From: Betaproteobacteria bacterium
GTDB lineage: Bacteria; Pseudomonadota; Gammaproteobacteria; Burkholderiales; Casimicrobiaceae
DNA: 64,000 bases
Assembly: GCA_027492485.1 (NCBI GenBank)
Contig: JAPUER010000035.1
Coordinates: forward strand, 1 to 64,000
Direction: 5' to 3'
Part shown: one piece after another, positions 18,276-27,106 of the stretch
Numbering within the stretch: position 1 is the first letter of the stretch
Layout: each line of letters starts with the position of its first letter
Position numbers and translations under genes: made by a program
Notes under the pieces: model-generated
The model's database searches: none
Told to the model about the DNA's origin: nothing
Seen by the model: only the letters and a program-made list of their open reading frames with translations

Positions 18276-19394
18276 TCAGTTTTGCCGCCACGGCAGGCCG
18301 CGATGGCGCCAGCCGCCGCGCGTGCCGCGGTGCGCCGCGGCATCGGGATCGCCCTCGAAACCTTCCACAATGTTGTAGGCGGTCAGCCCGAGTTCGGTGG
18401 CGCGTTTCGACGAGGCCACCGAGCGCACGCCGGAGCGGCACAGCATCAGCAATGGCTTGCCGCCCTGCGCCGCCGACAGCGCGACGATCCGGGCGTCGAA
18501 CTCCGGGTTCGGCGCCATGCCGGGCCACTCTTTCCACGGCACTGCCGGCGCATCCGGCACAAAGCCGACCCACTCGCGCTCGGCGCTGCTGCGAATGTCC
18601 ACCAGCACCGCCTTGCCGGATTGCCACCAGCGCCATGCCAGCTCGGGCGTCACGTCGCCGGCATAACCGGCAGCCGCCCGCGGCGCGGCGCTGTCGTCGG
18701 CACCGGCATGATGCTGCAAACCGAGCCAGAGATTGGCCGGCACCGCCTCGTCGATGCGGCGCGGCTTCGGCAGATGCAGCGTGTCCATCAGCGCGATGAA
18801 GTCGGCACGGCTGCGCTGCGCCAGCCGGCTGTTGTGGGCGCGTTCGTGGCCGATCGTGCTGTGGCTGCGGCCCTTGTAGTCGTGCCCCGGCCACACCGTC
18901 GTCTGCGGCGGCAGGGTGAACAGCCGCTCCGTGATGCTGCTGTAGAGCGCGGCGGCCGAACCGGACTGAAAATCGGTGCGCCCGCAGCCGTCGATCAGCA
19001 GCGTGTCGCCGGTGAAGACGTGGTCGTGCCACAAAAACGACATGCTGCCCGCCGTGTGGCCGGGAGTATGGATCGCGGTCAGGGTTTCGTCGCCAAACGC
19101 AATCGTATCGCCGTCCTGCAACTGCCGGGCGGCCGGCTGGATGCCGCAGCCGGCCGGTGTGGCGGCCTGGGCGCCGGTGTGCTCGATCAGTTGCGCCGCC
19201 GAGGTGATGTGATCGGCGTGAGCATGGGTCTCGACGATCCAGCGCAGGCGCGCGTTCTGCGCCCGAATGGCCGCGAGATCGCGGTCGAGCTGGTGATCGA
19301 CCGGGTCGATGATGACCGCGTCGCCGCTGTGCGGATCGACCAGCAGGTAGGTGAAAGTGGACGACTCGGGGTCGAAAAGCTGGATCGGTAGCAT
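18276..19394 (-). CDS. persulfide dioxygenase-rhodanese fusion (ETHE1-like)
   Basis: 372 residues from ATG 19394. The N-terminal metallo-beta-lactamase domain (about 1-240) has THAHADHITSA, HTPGHTAGSMSF and FTGDTLLIDGCGRTDFQ, the Fe(II)-binding pattern of ETHE1 enzymes that oxidise glutathione persulfide to sulfite. The C-terminal rhodanese domain (about 260-365) has the active-site loop CRSGVRS, with an active cysteine. Such PRF fusions couple thiosulfate formation to persulfide oxidation. The divergent neighbours are two YeeE/YedE sulfur transporters, which supports a sulfide/persulfide detoxification role. Confidence 0.93.
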   Translation of the reverse strand: MLPIQLFDPESSTFTYLLVDPHSGDAVIIDPVDHQLDRDLAAIRAQNARLRWIVETHAHADHITSAAQLIEHTGAQAATPAGCGIQPAARQLQDGDTIAFGDETLTAIHTPGHTAGSMSFLWHDHVFTGDTLLIDGCGRTDFQSGSAAALYSSITERLFTLPPQTTVWPGHDYKGRSHSTIGHERAHNSRLAQRSRADFIALMDTLHLPKPRRIDEAVPANLWLGLQHHAGADDSAAPRAAAGYAGDVTPELAWRWWQSGKAVLVDIRSSAEREWVGFVPDAPAVPWKEWPGMAPNPEFDARIVALSAAQGGKPLLMLCRSGVRSVASSKRATELGLTAYNIVEGFEGDPDAAAHRGTRGGWRHRGLPWRQN

Positions 19395-19519
19395 CGTGGC
19401 AATCGCGTCGTGGGGGATTGCTGCAAAGCAGCGTTCAGTATGATCGTGGGCGGCGTATCCCGGCATCCGCCCGGTGCGCGGCGTGGCGCAGGATCGTTGC
19501 TCGTATCGTTGAAATCATT

Positions 19520-19924
19520 ATGCACCCATACCTTTTCTCCCTCGCCGGCGGCCTGCTGATCGGCGCCGCCGTGTGGCTGCTGCTGGCTGCCCTTGGTCGC
19601 GTGGCGGGCATCAGCGGCATCATGGCCGCGGCTATCGCCCAGCCGCAGACGGGCGCCTGGCGCATCGCCTTTCTGGCCGGTCTGGTCGGCGGCGGCCTGC
19701 TGTTCGCCCGCCTGTTCAATGTGCCGGTGGTCACCGTGGCCTCGACGCCGCTCCTGCTGCTGGCCGGCCTGCTGGTCGGCGTCGGCACCGTGGTGAGCGG
19801 CGGTTGCACCAGCGGCCACGGCGTCTGCGGGCTGGGCCGGCGCTCCCTGCGTTCGCTGGTGGCCACGCTGACCTTCATGCTCGCCGGCGCCGCCACGGTC
19901 GCCGTCGTGAGGGCCGCGCAATGA
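19520..19924 (+). CDS. YeeE/YedE-family transporter, first half
   Basis: 134 residues with four membrane helices. The motif SGGCTSGHGVCGLGRRSLRSL contains the conserved cysteine of YeeE/YedE (thiosulfate or sulfur-compound) channels. Start at ATG 19520. It overlaps the second half-transporter by four bases. In Pmp-type systems two short halves together make the pore. It is divergently oriented to the persulfide dioxygenase gene, so it probably moves a sulfur species. Confidence 0.88.
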   Translation: MHPYLFSLAGGLLIGAAVWLLLAALGRVAGISGIMAAAIAQPQTGAWRIAFLAGLVGGGLLFARLFNVPVVTVASTPLLLLAGLLVGVGTVVSGGCTSGHGVCGLGRRSLRSLVATLTFMLAGAATVAVVRAAQ

Positions 19925-20394
19925 CCCGCTCGTCAACCTCGTGGCGACCGCTGCTGATCGCGGCACTGGCCGGCGCGATTTTCGCGGCGGGTCTCGCGCT
20001 GGGCGGCATGATGGACCCGCGCAAGGTGCAGGGTTTTCTCGACGTCGGCGGCATCGGCAGCGGCCGCTGGGACCCGAGCCTTGCCTTCGTGATGGGCGGT
20101 GCGCTGCTGGTTTCGCTGCTTGCCTTTGCCGGCGTTGGTGTCCGCGGGACGTCGTGGACGGGCAATCCGGTCGTGTTGCCGACGCGGCGCGACGTCGACG
20201 TCCGGCTGGTCGGCGGCGCGGCGGTATTTGGCGTGGGCTGGGGGTTGTCCGGCTATTGCCCCGGCCCGGCCATCGCGTCGTTACTGATCGGCGGACTCGA
20301 CATCGCCTGTTTTGTCGGCGCGATGGCGGCAGGCATGCTGCTCGCGCGGTGGTGGCTGACGCGCGGCGCGGCCGATGGAGGGGCGCTGGAATGA
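19921..20394 (+). CDS. YeeE/YedE-family transporter, second half (DUF6691)
   Basis: 157 residues, membrane protein. LALGGMMDPRKVQGFLDV and GWGLSGYCPGPAIASL (conserved cysteine) are the family blocks. It forms the second half of the split transporter and is coupled to both neighbours by ATGA overlaps (19921 and 20391). Together with the persulfide dioxygenase fusion it makes a compact sulfur-handling locus. Confidence 0.88.
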   Translation: MTRSSTSWRPLLIAALAGAIFAAGLALGGMMDPRKVQGFLDVGGIGSGRWDPSLAFVMGGALLVSLLAFAGVGVRGTSWTGNPVVLPTRRDVDVRLVGGAAVFGVGWGLSGYCPGPAIASLLIGGLDIACFVGAMAAGMLLARWWLTRGAADGGALE

Positions 20395-20753
20395 TGCCGC
20401 ATCACATGAAAGTGGAAGCGCGCGACATCGTGATCGTGCAAAGCATGCGCAATACGATCATGGTGGCCAGCGTGCTGGCATCGGCCGCGTTGCTGGGCGT
20501 GATGGCCTTCGTCGGCGCCACCCACGGCCTGCGCCCGGACGGCAGCAACACGGCGGTACGCTTCATCGTCGGCGGCATGGCGCTGTTGGCTGTCGCCTTC
20601 TCGGTGCTGGCGCTGGTGCTGCTGTCGCATGCCAGCCGCGAATCGAACGTGCACACCATCGAACGCGACTGGCATCGCGCACATCGCTGCGTGATCATCG
20701 CCGGGATCGCCTTCGTGCTGTTCGCGTTTGGCGCGCTGTGGGTGGCGCTTTAG
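20391..20753 (+). CDS. small membrane protein, DUF599-like N-terminal motif
   Basis: 120 residues with three predicted helices. IVQSMRNTIMVASVLASAALL resembles the start of DUF599 proteins, although those are about twice as long. It is coupled to the YeeE half-gene by a four-base overlap, so it is probably co-transcribed with the sulfur transporter. No function is recognised. The start could also be the second ATG a few codons on. Confidence 0.6.
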   Translation: MMPHHMKVEARDIVIVQSMRNTIMVASVLASAALLGVMAFVGATHGLRPDGSNTAVRFIVGGMALLAVAFSVLALVLLSHASRESNVHTIERDWHRAHRCVIIAGIAFVLFAFGALWVAL

Positions 20754-20782
20754 GTGGCGCTGCCGGCGGCGTGCCGCCCGGC

Positions 20783-21472
20783 TCAGCAAAAGAAGGAAAA
20801 CTTCACGCCGCGCAGACGATCGGGCAACAGGTAGAGATTCCACGCCACCAGCAACAGCAGCCCCGCGCCCATCCAGCGGCGCATTGCCTTTGTCTGCAAA
20901 CGGCGCACCGCGTTCTGCGACAGCATGCCCAGCGCCAGCAGCACCGGCAGCGTCGATGCGCCGAAGGCCGCCATGACCAGCGCGCCGTCCAGCGGCTGCG
21001 CAGCAAGCACGGCCAGACCCAGCGCACTGTAGATCATGCCGCAGGGCAACATGCCCCATAGCGCGCCGCGCAGAAAGTCGCCGGCCACGCCGCCGCGCGA
21101 TGCGGCCCAGCCGCGTGCCCCTTCTAGCCGGCGCCAGACGCGACGCCCGAGACTCTCCACCGGCGCGTAGGCCTGCTGAAACCCCATCAGATACAGCGCC
21201 GAGAACAGCAGCAGCAGATTGGGCAACAGCAGCCAGGCCGTTTGCAGCACCTCGTTGCGCAGAAAGCTGGTGGCGGAGGCGCTGAACAGCGCGACCAGGG
21301 CGCCGAGCACGGCATAGGTCGTGATGCGCCCGCAATGCGAGGCCAACGGCTGTCGCGGCCGCTCCGGCGTGCGCGTGATCAGCGCAAGGGTGATCGGGCC
21401 GCACATAGTGGCGCAATGGCCGGCCCCCATCAGCCCCATGATGATGGCCGAGGTCAATAGCGAAAGCGTCAT
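20783..21472 (-). CDS. sulfite exporter TauE/SafE-family protein of the cbb3 cluster
   Basis: 229 residues with six membrane helices. GAGHCATMCGPITLAL at the N-terminus and FLRGALWGMLPCGMIYSAL in the middle are typical of the UreH/HMA-linked TauE/SafE branch often encoded with cytochrome cbb3 and copper genes. The paired Cys residues in GHCATMC suggest metal (copper) handling. It is the last gene of the minus-strand respiration cluster, 75 bp after hemN. A role in copper delivery to the oxidase is inferred from context. Confidence 0.8.
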   Translation of the reverse strand: MTLSLLTSAIIMGLMGAGHCATMCGPITLALITRTPERPRQPLASHCGRITTYAVLGALVALFSASATSFLRNEVLQTAWLLLPNLLLLFSALYLMGFQQAYAPVESLGRRVWRRLEGARGWAASRGGVAGDFLRGALWGMLPCGMIYSALGLAVLAAQPLDGALVMAAFGASTLPVLLALGMLSQNAVRRLQTKAMRRWMGAGLLLLVAWNLYLLPDRLRGVKFSFFC

Positions 21473-21547
21473 GCGACTATCGGGCGATTCCCGGCCGCAA
21501 GCGGACCGCGGCGTCGGGCGGCGACGCTGGAGGGGTCGGGCGCCCGA

Positions 21548-22906
21548 TCAGGCAATACGGGAGAAGGTGATGACCTGCTCGCGCTTGATGTGTTTATAAG
21601 CATCGAAAACCATGGCAACGGCGCGCAATAGTAGCTTGCCCTGCGGCGTAACCGTGAGTCGTTGCCCATCGTTGACGACGATACCGGTACTCGCAAACCG
21701 CGCCAGTTCGGCCTGCTCGGCGGCAAAGTAAGCGACGGGGTCGATGCCATAGCGGGCACCGATGGCGGGCCAGTCGACGCCGCCCACACACATGATGGCC
21801 TCGATCACCCGGGCGCGAATCTCGTCGTCGCGGTTGAGCTTGATGCCGCGCACCGTCGCCAGTTGCCCGGTCGACACCCGTTCGCGATAGACGTCGATTT
21901 GCGGGCTGTTTTGTGCGAAGACGCCGTTGACATTGCTGATCGCCGATACGCCCAGGCCGATCAGATCGGTGCTCTGATGAGTGCTGTAACCCTGGAAGTT
22001 ACGACGCAACGAACCGTCAGCATGCGCCATCGCCAGCGGGTCGCCCGGTTTGGCGAAATGGTCGAGACCGATCGATTGATAGCCGGCGTCCACCAGACGC
22101 TCGGTCGCATAGAGGAACAGCTCGGTCCGCTGTTGGATCGACGGCAAAGTCTCGGTCGGGATGCGGCGCTGTGCCTTGAAACGCTCCGGGATGTGCGCAT
22201 AGTTGAACAGCGCGAGGCGGTCCGGCTCCAGCGACAGCACGCGTTCGAGCGTCGCCGCAAAGCTCTCGCGCGACTGGATCGGCAGGCCGTACACCAGATC
22301 AAACGAGATGGAATCGATGCCCGACGCCCGCGACGCCTGCACTGCCTGGGCGGTCTGCTCGAACGACTGGAAGCGATGGATCAGCGTTTGCACCCGTTCG
22401 TCGAAGTCCTGCACGCCATAGCTCACGCGGTTGAAGCCGAGGCCGGGCAAGGCGGCGATGTAGGCGGCGTCGAGATAGCGGGGATCAAGTTCGATGCCTT
22501 GCTCGCGGTCCGGCAGGAAGTCGAACTTGCTTTCGAGATCGCGAATGAGGCGCGTCAACTGCGCCACCGACAGGAAGTTCGGTGTACCGCCACCGAATGC
22601 CAGCTGCACCACCGGCAGTTGCGGGCGGGCCTGCGCGACGAGCGCCGTTTCCTGGGTCAGAACGTCGAGGTATTCGTCGGCGACCGTCGCACTCTTGCTG
22701 ATGATCTTGTTACAGGCGCAGTAATAGCAAAGCGAGCGGCAGAACGGTACATGCACGTACAGCGACGCCGCCTTGCGTTGCATCGTGCGCAGCGCCTGTT
22801 CGTAGTCGGTCGGCTGGAAAGTCGGCGTAAACCGGTCCGCCGTCGGGTACGAGGTATAGCGCGGACCGTTGAGATCGAATTGCTTGAGAACTTCGGCAGG
22901 AAACAC
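21548..22906 (-). CDS. hemN: oxygen-independent coproporphyrinogen III oxidase
   Basis: 452 residues, a radical-SAM enzyme that converts coproporphyrinogen III to protoporphyrinogen IX without oxygen. NGPRYTSYPTADRF begins the protein, the CxxxCxxC motif is CRSLCYYCAC, and AFGGGTPNFLS and ELDPRYLD are family blocks. The start is a GTG at 22906. An FNR-like site lies 63 bp upstream. Placement in the cbb3 oxidase cluster fits haem demand under low oxygen. Confidence 0.95.
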   Translation of the reverse strand: MFPAEVLKQFDLNGPRYTSYPTADRFTPTFQPTDYEQALRTMQRKAASLYVHVPFCRSLCYYCACNKIISKSATVADEYLDVLTQETALVAQARPQLPVVQLAFGGGTPNFLSVAQLTRLIRDLESKFDFLPDREQGIELDPRYLDAAYIAALPGLGFNRVSYGVQDFDERVQTLIHRFQSFEQTAQAVQASRASGIDSISFDLVYGLPIQSRESFAATLERVLSLEPDRLALFNYAHIPERFKAQRRIPTETLPSIQQRTELFLYATERLVDAGYQSIGLDHFAKPGDPLAMAHADGSLRRNFQGYSTHQSTDLIGLGVSAISNVNGVFAQNSPQIDVYRERVSTGQLATVRGIKLNRDDEIRARVIEAIMCVGGVDWPAIGARYGIDPVAYFAAEQAELARFASTGIVVNDGQRLTVTPQGKLLLRAVAMVFDAYKHIKREQVITFSRIA

Positions 22907-22968
22907 AGCGGGTTATTCCGGGCAACTGGAACGAGCCGGCAGTATCGTTGCCCGATCCACGCAGCTCT

Positions 22969-22982
22969 TTGACGCAAATCAG
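22969..22982 (-). promoter_or_regulatory. FNR-box-like site upstream of hemN
   Basis: TTGAC-GCAA-ATCAG matches TTGAT-N4-ATCAA at 8 of 10 positions. It lies 63 bp upstream of the hemN start, the same spacing as the sites before ccoN and the stress-protein gene. Confidence 0.6.
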
Positions 22983-23028
22983 GCCCCGGTGCGACCGCCC
23001 GGGAGCGGCGGCGCCTCCGGGTCCCGCA

Positions 23029-23286
23029 CTATGGTCGCGGGATCGTGTTGTTGTGCTTCTCGATATTGTCGCCGTGCAACCACAATGTCAGAGAACCTGC
23101 GGCGACGATGACCAGCCAGAACAGGAAGAATCCGACCGTGTAAGCCGCCGGCCGCGATATGGCCTGATAGCCAAAAACCTCGACGGTTTCCGGGTCGACC
23201 AGTGTGAAGACGATACCGTCCGCCAGCGCCGCGCCGAGAAACGCGGGCCACATGACTGCCCCAATGGTTGCTGCGTCCCACTTCAT
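23029..23286 (-). CDS. small two-helix membrane protein in the cbb3 cluster
   Basis: 85 residues with two predicted membrane helices (GAVMWPAFLGAALADGIVFTL and YTVGFFLFWLVIVAAGSLTL). It has an excellent Shine-Dalgarno (GGAGG, four bases before ATG). It lies between ccoH and hemN on the same strand. Small membrane proteins of this kind occur in cbb3 loci of betaproteobacteria but have no assigned role; assembly or stability of the oxidase is a guess. Confidence 0.7.
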   Translation of the reverse strand: MKWDAATIGAVMWPAFLGAALADGIVFTLVDPETVEVFGYQAISRPAAYTVGFFLFWLVIVAAGSLTLWLHGDNIEKHNNTIPRP

Positions 23287-23350
23287 GCATCCTCCATCGC
23301 GTCGTACTCCATCGTGCTCGGTCGAAGATGATTGACCGTCTTCCGCAGGC

Positions 23351-23848
23351 TTAGTTGCGCGCCGGAATATACAGTGCTTCGCTACGCCAGCTTCGGGCCG
23401 GCGAATCGGCGACGATCACGCGGCGGCGTTCGCCAAGCGGCGCAGACAGCGGCACCACATAGCGGCCCGGCGCTTCCGGCGCGACCACCTGGCGGATGTC
23501 GCGGTCGGGATCGACCGGGTGCGCCAGCGTGACCTCGATGGACCCCGTCTCTTTGCCCGCCGGGAAGGAGAGCGTGACGGCACGATCGCTGGCCACGATG
23601 GTCATGCGATCCATGCCAAGCTGCTGGGCACGGTCGAGCTGCGACAACTGCGCGTTGATCGCCTTGCCCTGCTTGTAGTAGTCGCTCGCCACCAGACCGT
23701 CCGGATGCTGCAAGACGAAATACGCAGTGATGACACAGGCGATGACTACCGCCGCCGGCCCGGCGATCAACAAGCCTGGCCAAATCCAGGGGCTGACGGC
23801 TTTCGGTGTGGCAGGTGCGGTCGATGAAGCAAGAGTGGCGCTGTTCAT
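23351..23848 (-). CDS. ccoH: FixH/CcoH-family cbb3 oxidase assembly protein
   Basis: 165 residues with one N-terminal membrane helix (WPGLLIAGPAAVVIACVITAYFVL) followed by a periplasmic beta-rich domain. HPDGLVASDYYKQGKAIN is the FixH hallmark. It acts in assembly of cytochrome cbb3 and lies four bases after ccoG, in the usual ccoGHIS order except that I and S are located upstream of ccoN here. Confidence 0.88.
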   Translation of the reverse strand: MNSATLASSTAPATPKAVSPWIWPGLLIAGPAAVVIACVITAYFVLQHPDGLVASDYYKQGKAINAQLSQLDRAQQLGMDRMTIVASDRAVTLSFPAGKETGSIEVTLAHPVDPDRDIRQVVAPEAPGRYVVPLSAPLGERRRVIVADSPARSWRSEALYIPARN

Positions 23849-23852
23849 GGCT

Positions 23853-25253
23853 TTACCTCGGGATCAGGAATACCGACTTCTCGTCGACGTGGATCGCGGA
23901 CTCGGTTTCCGACTGGATTTTGAAGCGGATGGGATGACTGCCCGGTTTCACCGTGTCGATGGGGACGCGGACCGCGAGCACCGCCGCTGCCGTGGATGCA
24001 GGCTCCGCCACGATCTGCGCGCCGCGTGCGACGCTGATGTCAGGTAGCCCTTCAGCCGTCACCATGAATTTCTGCGTCTGCTCGGCGGTGTTCATGATGT
24101 TGAGTTTGTAGACGTTCTCGATGTAACGCCCTTCCACCTCGCGGGCAAGCACCTGACGATCGCGAATGACGTCCACCTTCAGCGGATTGCGCAGCGCCAG
24201 CGATATCAGCAAGCCGGCAACCAGCGCCACCAGAACGGCAAAGTAAATCAGGATTCTCGGCCGCAGCATATGCTGGCGGATCGCCGCCGCGTCCCAGTGC
24301 TTTTCAAGCGCGTTTTCGGTCGAGTAGCGAATCAATCCGCGCGGATAGCTCATCTTGTCCATCACAGTGTCGCAAACATCGATGCAAGCGGAGCAACCAA
24401 TGCACTCGTACTGCAAGCCCTCGCGAATGTCGATGCCAGTCGGGCAGACCTGGACGCAAAGCGAGCAGTCGACGCAGGAGCCCAGGTTGAGCGCTTTGGC
24501 ATCGGCGCTCTTCTTGCGTCCGCCGCGCGGTTCGCCGCGCTCCTCGTCGTAAGTGACAATCATCGTATCGCGGTCGAACATCACGCTCTGGAAACGCGCG
24601 TAGGGACACATGTACTTGCACACCTGCTCGCGCATGAACCCGGCGTTGCCCCAAGTCGCGAAACCATAGAACAGAATCCAGAAGGTTTCCCAGGGACCGG
24701 TGGTAGCGGTCAACACCTCCTGCGCCAGCGTTCGGATCGGCGTGAAGTAACCGACAAAGGTAAACCCAGTCCACAAGCCGATCAACACCCATACCAGGTG
24801 CTTGCCGCCTTTTCGCCAGATCTTGTCGAGCGACAGCGGTGCCTTGTCGAGTTTCATGCGGGCCGCCCGGTCGCCCTCGAACTTCGACTCGACCCACATG
24901 AAGATTTCGGTGTACACCGTCTGTGGGCAGGCGTAACCGCAGAAGACACGCCCGGCGATGGCCGTTACGAAGAACAGGGAGTAGGCCGAGACAATCAGGA
25001 TGAATGTCAGATAAAGGACATCCTGCGGCCAGAAAATCCAGTCGAAGATGTAGAACTTGCGGGCGTCGAGATCGAACAGCACCGCCTGTCGACCGTTCCA
25101 CGGCACCCAAGCCAGACCATAGAAGACTGCCTGAGTCAGAAAGACCATCAGCCAGCGCAGATTGGCGAAACGCCCGGTCACTGACTTGACGTATATCTTC
25201 TTCTGCGACTGGTAAAGCGAGACGACCTTTGCCTCGCCGGTGGTACTGCTCAT
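23853..25253 (-). CDS. ccoG: CcoG/FixG-type polyferredoxin of cbb3 maturation
   Basis: 466 residues. Several membrane helices surround FCGYACPQTVYTEIFMWVE. Two [4Fe-4S] motifs are in CVDCSLCVQVCPTGIDI and CIGCSACIDVCDTVMD, and a C-terminal Ig-like periplasmic domain follows (from about residue 345). CcoG reduces Cu(II) for insertion into cbb3 oxidase. ATG 25253 is preferred over an upstream TTG. Confidence 0.94.
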   Translation of the reverse strand: MSSTTGEAKVVSLYQSQKKIYVKSVTGRFANLRWLMVFLTQAVFYGLAWVPWNGRQAVLFDLDARKFYIFDWIFWPQDVLYLTFILIVSAYSLFFVTAIAGRVFCGYACPQTVYTEIFMWVESKFEGDRAARMKLDKAPLSLDKIWRKGGKHLVWVLIGLWTGFTFVGYFTPIRTLAQEVLTATTGPWETFWILFYGFATWGNAGFMREQVCKYMCPYARFQSVMFDRDTMIVTYDEERGEPRGGRKKSADAKALNLGSCVDCSLCVQVCPTGIDIREGLQYECIGCSACIDVCDTVMDKMSYPRGLIRYSTENALEKHWDAAAIRQHMLRPRILIYFAVLVALVAGLLISLALRNPLKVDVIRDRQVLAREVEGRYIENVYKLNIMNTAEQTQKFMVTAEGLPDISVARGAQIVAEPASTAAAVLAVRVPIDTVKPGSHPIRFKIQSETESAIHVDEKSVFLIPR

Positions 25254-25273
25254 TGTCAATCCGTAAGTGCGTA

Positions 25274-25293
25274 CGGCGGATGTTACTCCGCCG
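25274..25293. other. hairpin between ccoP and ccoG
   Basis: Perfect 7-bp stem CGGCGGA / TCCGCCG with a 6-base loop, 20 bases upstream of the ccoG start in the 121-base ccoP-ccoG gap. It could be a processing or partial termination site separating ccoNOQP from ccoGH; no U-tract is present. Confidence 0.3.
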
Positions 25294-25374
25294 AGTGTGT
25301 CGCGACCGGCGTTAACCGATCCTGATCCTATGCGCCGGAACCTGACGTTGCTGCCGGTTCCGGCGGTACCGGGC

Positions 25375-26298
25375 TTACTGCTTGGGCGCGGCAGCCGCCT
25401 GCTCTTGCGACTGCGCGTAAACGTAAGCCGCCAGTAGGTGAACGCGCGGTTCGCCGAGCAAGTCCTTGTGCGCCGGCATCTGACCTTGACGACCCTTGGC
25501 GATCGTTTCGGTCACCGTCGCCAGGCTGCCGCCGTAAAGCCATATGTTGTCGGTCAGGTTTGGAGCACCCAACGCCTGATTGCCCTTGCCTTCCGGCCCG
25601 TGGCAGGCAGCGCAAGTCGTCTTGAAGGTTTCTTCGCCACGCTTGGCGGCATCGGCCGCCGTAGAACGTCCCGACAACGACAGCACATACTGCGCCACGT
25701 CGGTGATCTGCTCCGGCTTGAACGCAGCGCCAAACGGCGGCATTGCACCGGTGCGGCCTTCCATGATGGTCTGCTTGATACCGTCCGGGGTGCCTGGATA
25801 CAGCCAGTCGGCGTCAACCAGATTCGGGAAGCCCTTCGACCCGCGCATGTCGGTGCCGTGGCACTGCACGCAATAGGTCTGGAACAGGCGTCCGCCGATC
25901 TGCAGGGCGCCCTTGTCCGCGGCGACCGTCTTCACGTCCTGCTTGGCGTAGGCGTCGAAGATCGGGTCAAACTCGGCTTTGGCCTGTTTCACCTCGTCCT
26001 TGTAGAGCGAATCGGTACTCCAACCCAGCAGGCCGGGGAATACGACCAGACCCGGATAGAGGATCAGGTAACCCAGCGAAAAGAAGACCGTGATGTAGAA
26101 CAGATTCGACCACCAGCGCGGCAACGGGTTGTCGTACTCGCGCAGGCCATCCCATTCGTTGTGACCATGCAGCTTGGGATCGCCGCCGTGCTCTTTCTTG
26201 ACGCTGTTCGCCCGCAATACCCAGAGACACGCGGCGAGACTGGCGAGTGTCAGGATGGCAACGTACCAGCCCCACCCCGGTGACAGTAGATCATTCAT
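25375..26298 (-). CDS. ccoP: cytochrome c oxidase cbb3-type subunit III (dihaem)
   Basis: 307 residues. The N-terminus has two membrane segments and the block YDNPLPRWWSNLFY. The two haem c sites are YCVQCHGTDMRGSKGFPNL and TCAACHGPEGKGN, each with a downstream Met ligand region (GAMPPFG and GQMPAH). It feeds electrons to CcoO/CcoN. It overlaps ccoQ by four bases. Confidence 0.96.
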   Translation of the reverse strand: MNDLLSPGWGWYVAILTLASLAACLWVLRANSVKKEHGGDPKLHGHNEWDGLREYDNPLPRWWSNLFYITVFFSLGYLILYPGLVVFPGLLGWSTDSLYKDEVKQAKAEFDPIFDAYAKQDVKTVAADKGALQIGGRLFQTYCVQCHGTDMRGSKGFPNLVDADWLYPGTPDGIKQTIMEGRTGAMPPFGAAFKPEQITDVAQYVLSLSGRSTAADAAKRGEETFKTTCAACHGPEGKGNQALGAPNLTDNIWLYGGSLATVTETIAKGRQGQMPAHKDLLGEPRVHLLAAYVYAQSQEQAAAAPKQ

Positions 26299-26471
26299 TT
26301 TTGTGCTCCTCGGGCAACTGGCGCGATGTGCGGGTCGTGATCGTTGTCGGCGAGCAAGTCGCTGACTGCGATCTGTCCTTTTTCCTTGCTACCCGGCCGC
26401 CATGCCCACCATACGATGCCGATGAAGGTGGCGAAGGAAATCACGGTGAACGCGCTTCTGAGTTCTTCCAT
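26295..26471 (-). CDS. ccoQ: cbb3-type oxidase small subunit
   Basis: A 58-residue protein: MEELRSAFTVISFATF, then IGIVWWAWRPGSKEKG, then an acidic/His tail. The single membrane helix and the WWAWRPGSK motif are typical of CcoQ/FixQ, which stabilises the oxidase. It lies between ccoO (five-base gap) and ccoP (four-base overlap), the standard position. Confidence 0.9.
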   Translation of the reverse strand: MEELRSAFTVISFATFIGIVWWAWRPGSKEKGQIAVSDLLADNDHDPHIAPVARGAQK

Positions 26472-26476
26472 GATGG

Positions 26477-27091
26477 TCAGCCTTTCACCGTCTTCAGTTG
26501 CGTACCCATGCCCTGCAGGTAAGCAATCAGTGCATCCATTTCGGTCTTGCCCTTGATCGCTTCGCCTGCCTTGGCGATTTCTTCATCCGAGTAGGGATGA
26601 CCAAGCACCTTCAGCGCTTTCATGCGTGCGGCGACGTCCGGACCACCGATCGGGCGGTCGAGGAACGCGTACGGCGGCATGTTCGACTCCGGCACCACGT
26701 CGCGAGGATTGGTCAGGTGCAGGCGATGCCAGTCGTCGCTATAGCGGCCACCGACGCGGGCGAGATCCGGGCCGGTTCGCTTGCTACCCCACTGGAACGG
26801 GCGGTCGTAGACGAACTCGCCGGCGACCGAGTACGGGCCGTAGCGCTCGGTTTCGGCGCGGAACGGACGGATCATCTGCGAGTGGCAGTTGTAGCAGCCC
26901 TCGCGAACGTAGACGTCGCGACCGACCAGACGCAGCGGTTCATAGGGTTTGAGCCCCGCGACCGGTTCGATCAGGTTCTTCTGGAAGAACAGCGGGACGA
27001 TCTCGACCAGACCGCCAATGCTGACCACGAGAATGACGAGCGCAATCAGCAAACCTGTCTTGCGTTCGATGGTGTCATGTGTAAGTGCCAT
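26477..27091 (-). CDS. ccoO: cytochrome c oxidase cbb3-type subunit II (monohaem)
   Basis: 204 residues. One N-terminal membrane helix ([20 protein letters not shown]) is followed by a periplasmic monohaem cytochrome domain with [13 protein letters not shown] and the distal blocks [17 protein letters not shown] and NMPPYAFL (Met ligand). It transfers electrons from CcoP to CcoN and is encoded between ccoN and ccoQ. Confidence 0.96.
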   Translation of the reverse strand: MALTHDTIERKTGLLIALVILVVSIGGLVEIVPLFFQKNLIEPVAGLKPYEPLRLVGRDVYVREGCYNCHSQMIRPFRAETERYGPYSVAGEFVYDRPFQWGSKRTGPDLARVGGRYSDDWHRLHLTNPRDVVPESNMPPYAFLDRPIGGPDVAARMKALKVLGHPYSDEEIAKAGEAIKGKTEMDALIAYLQGMGTQLKTVKG

Positions 27092-27106
27092 TATTGTTCT
27101 CCCCGA

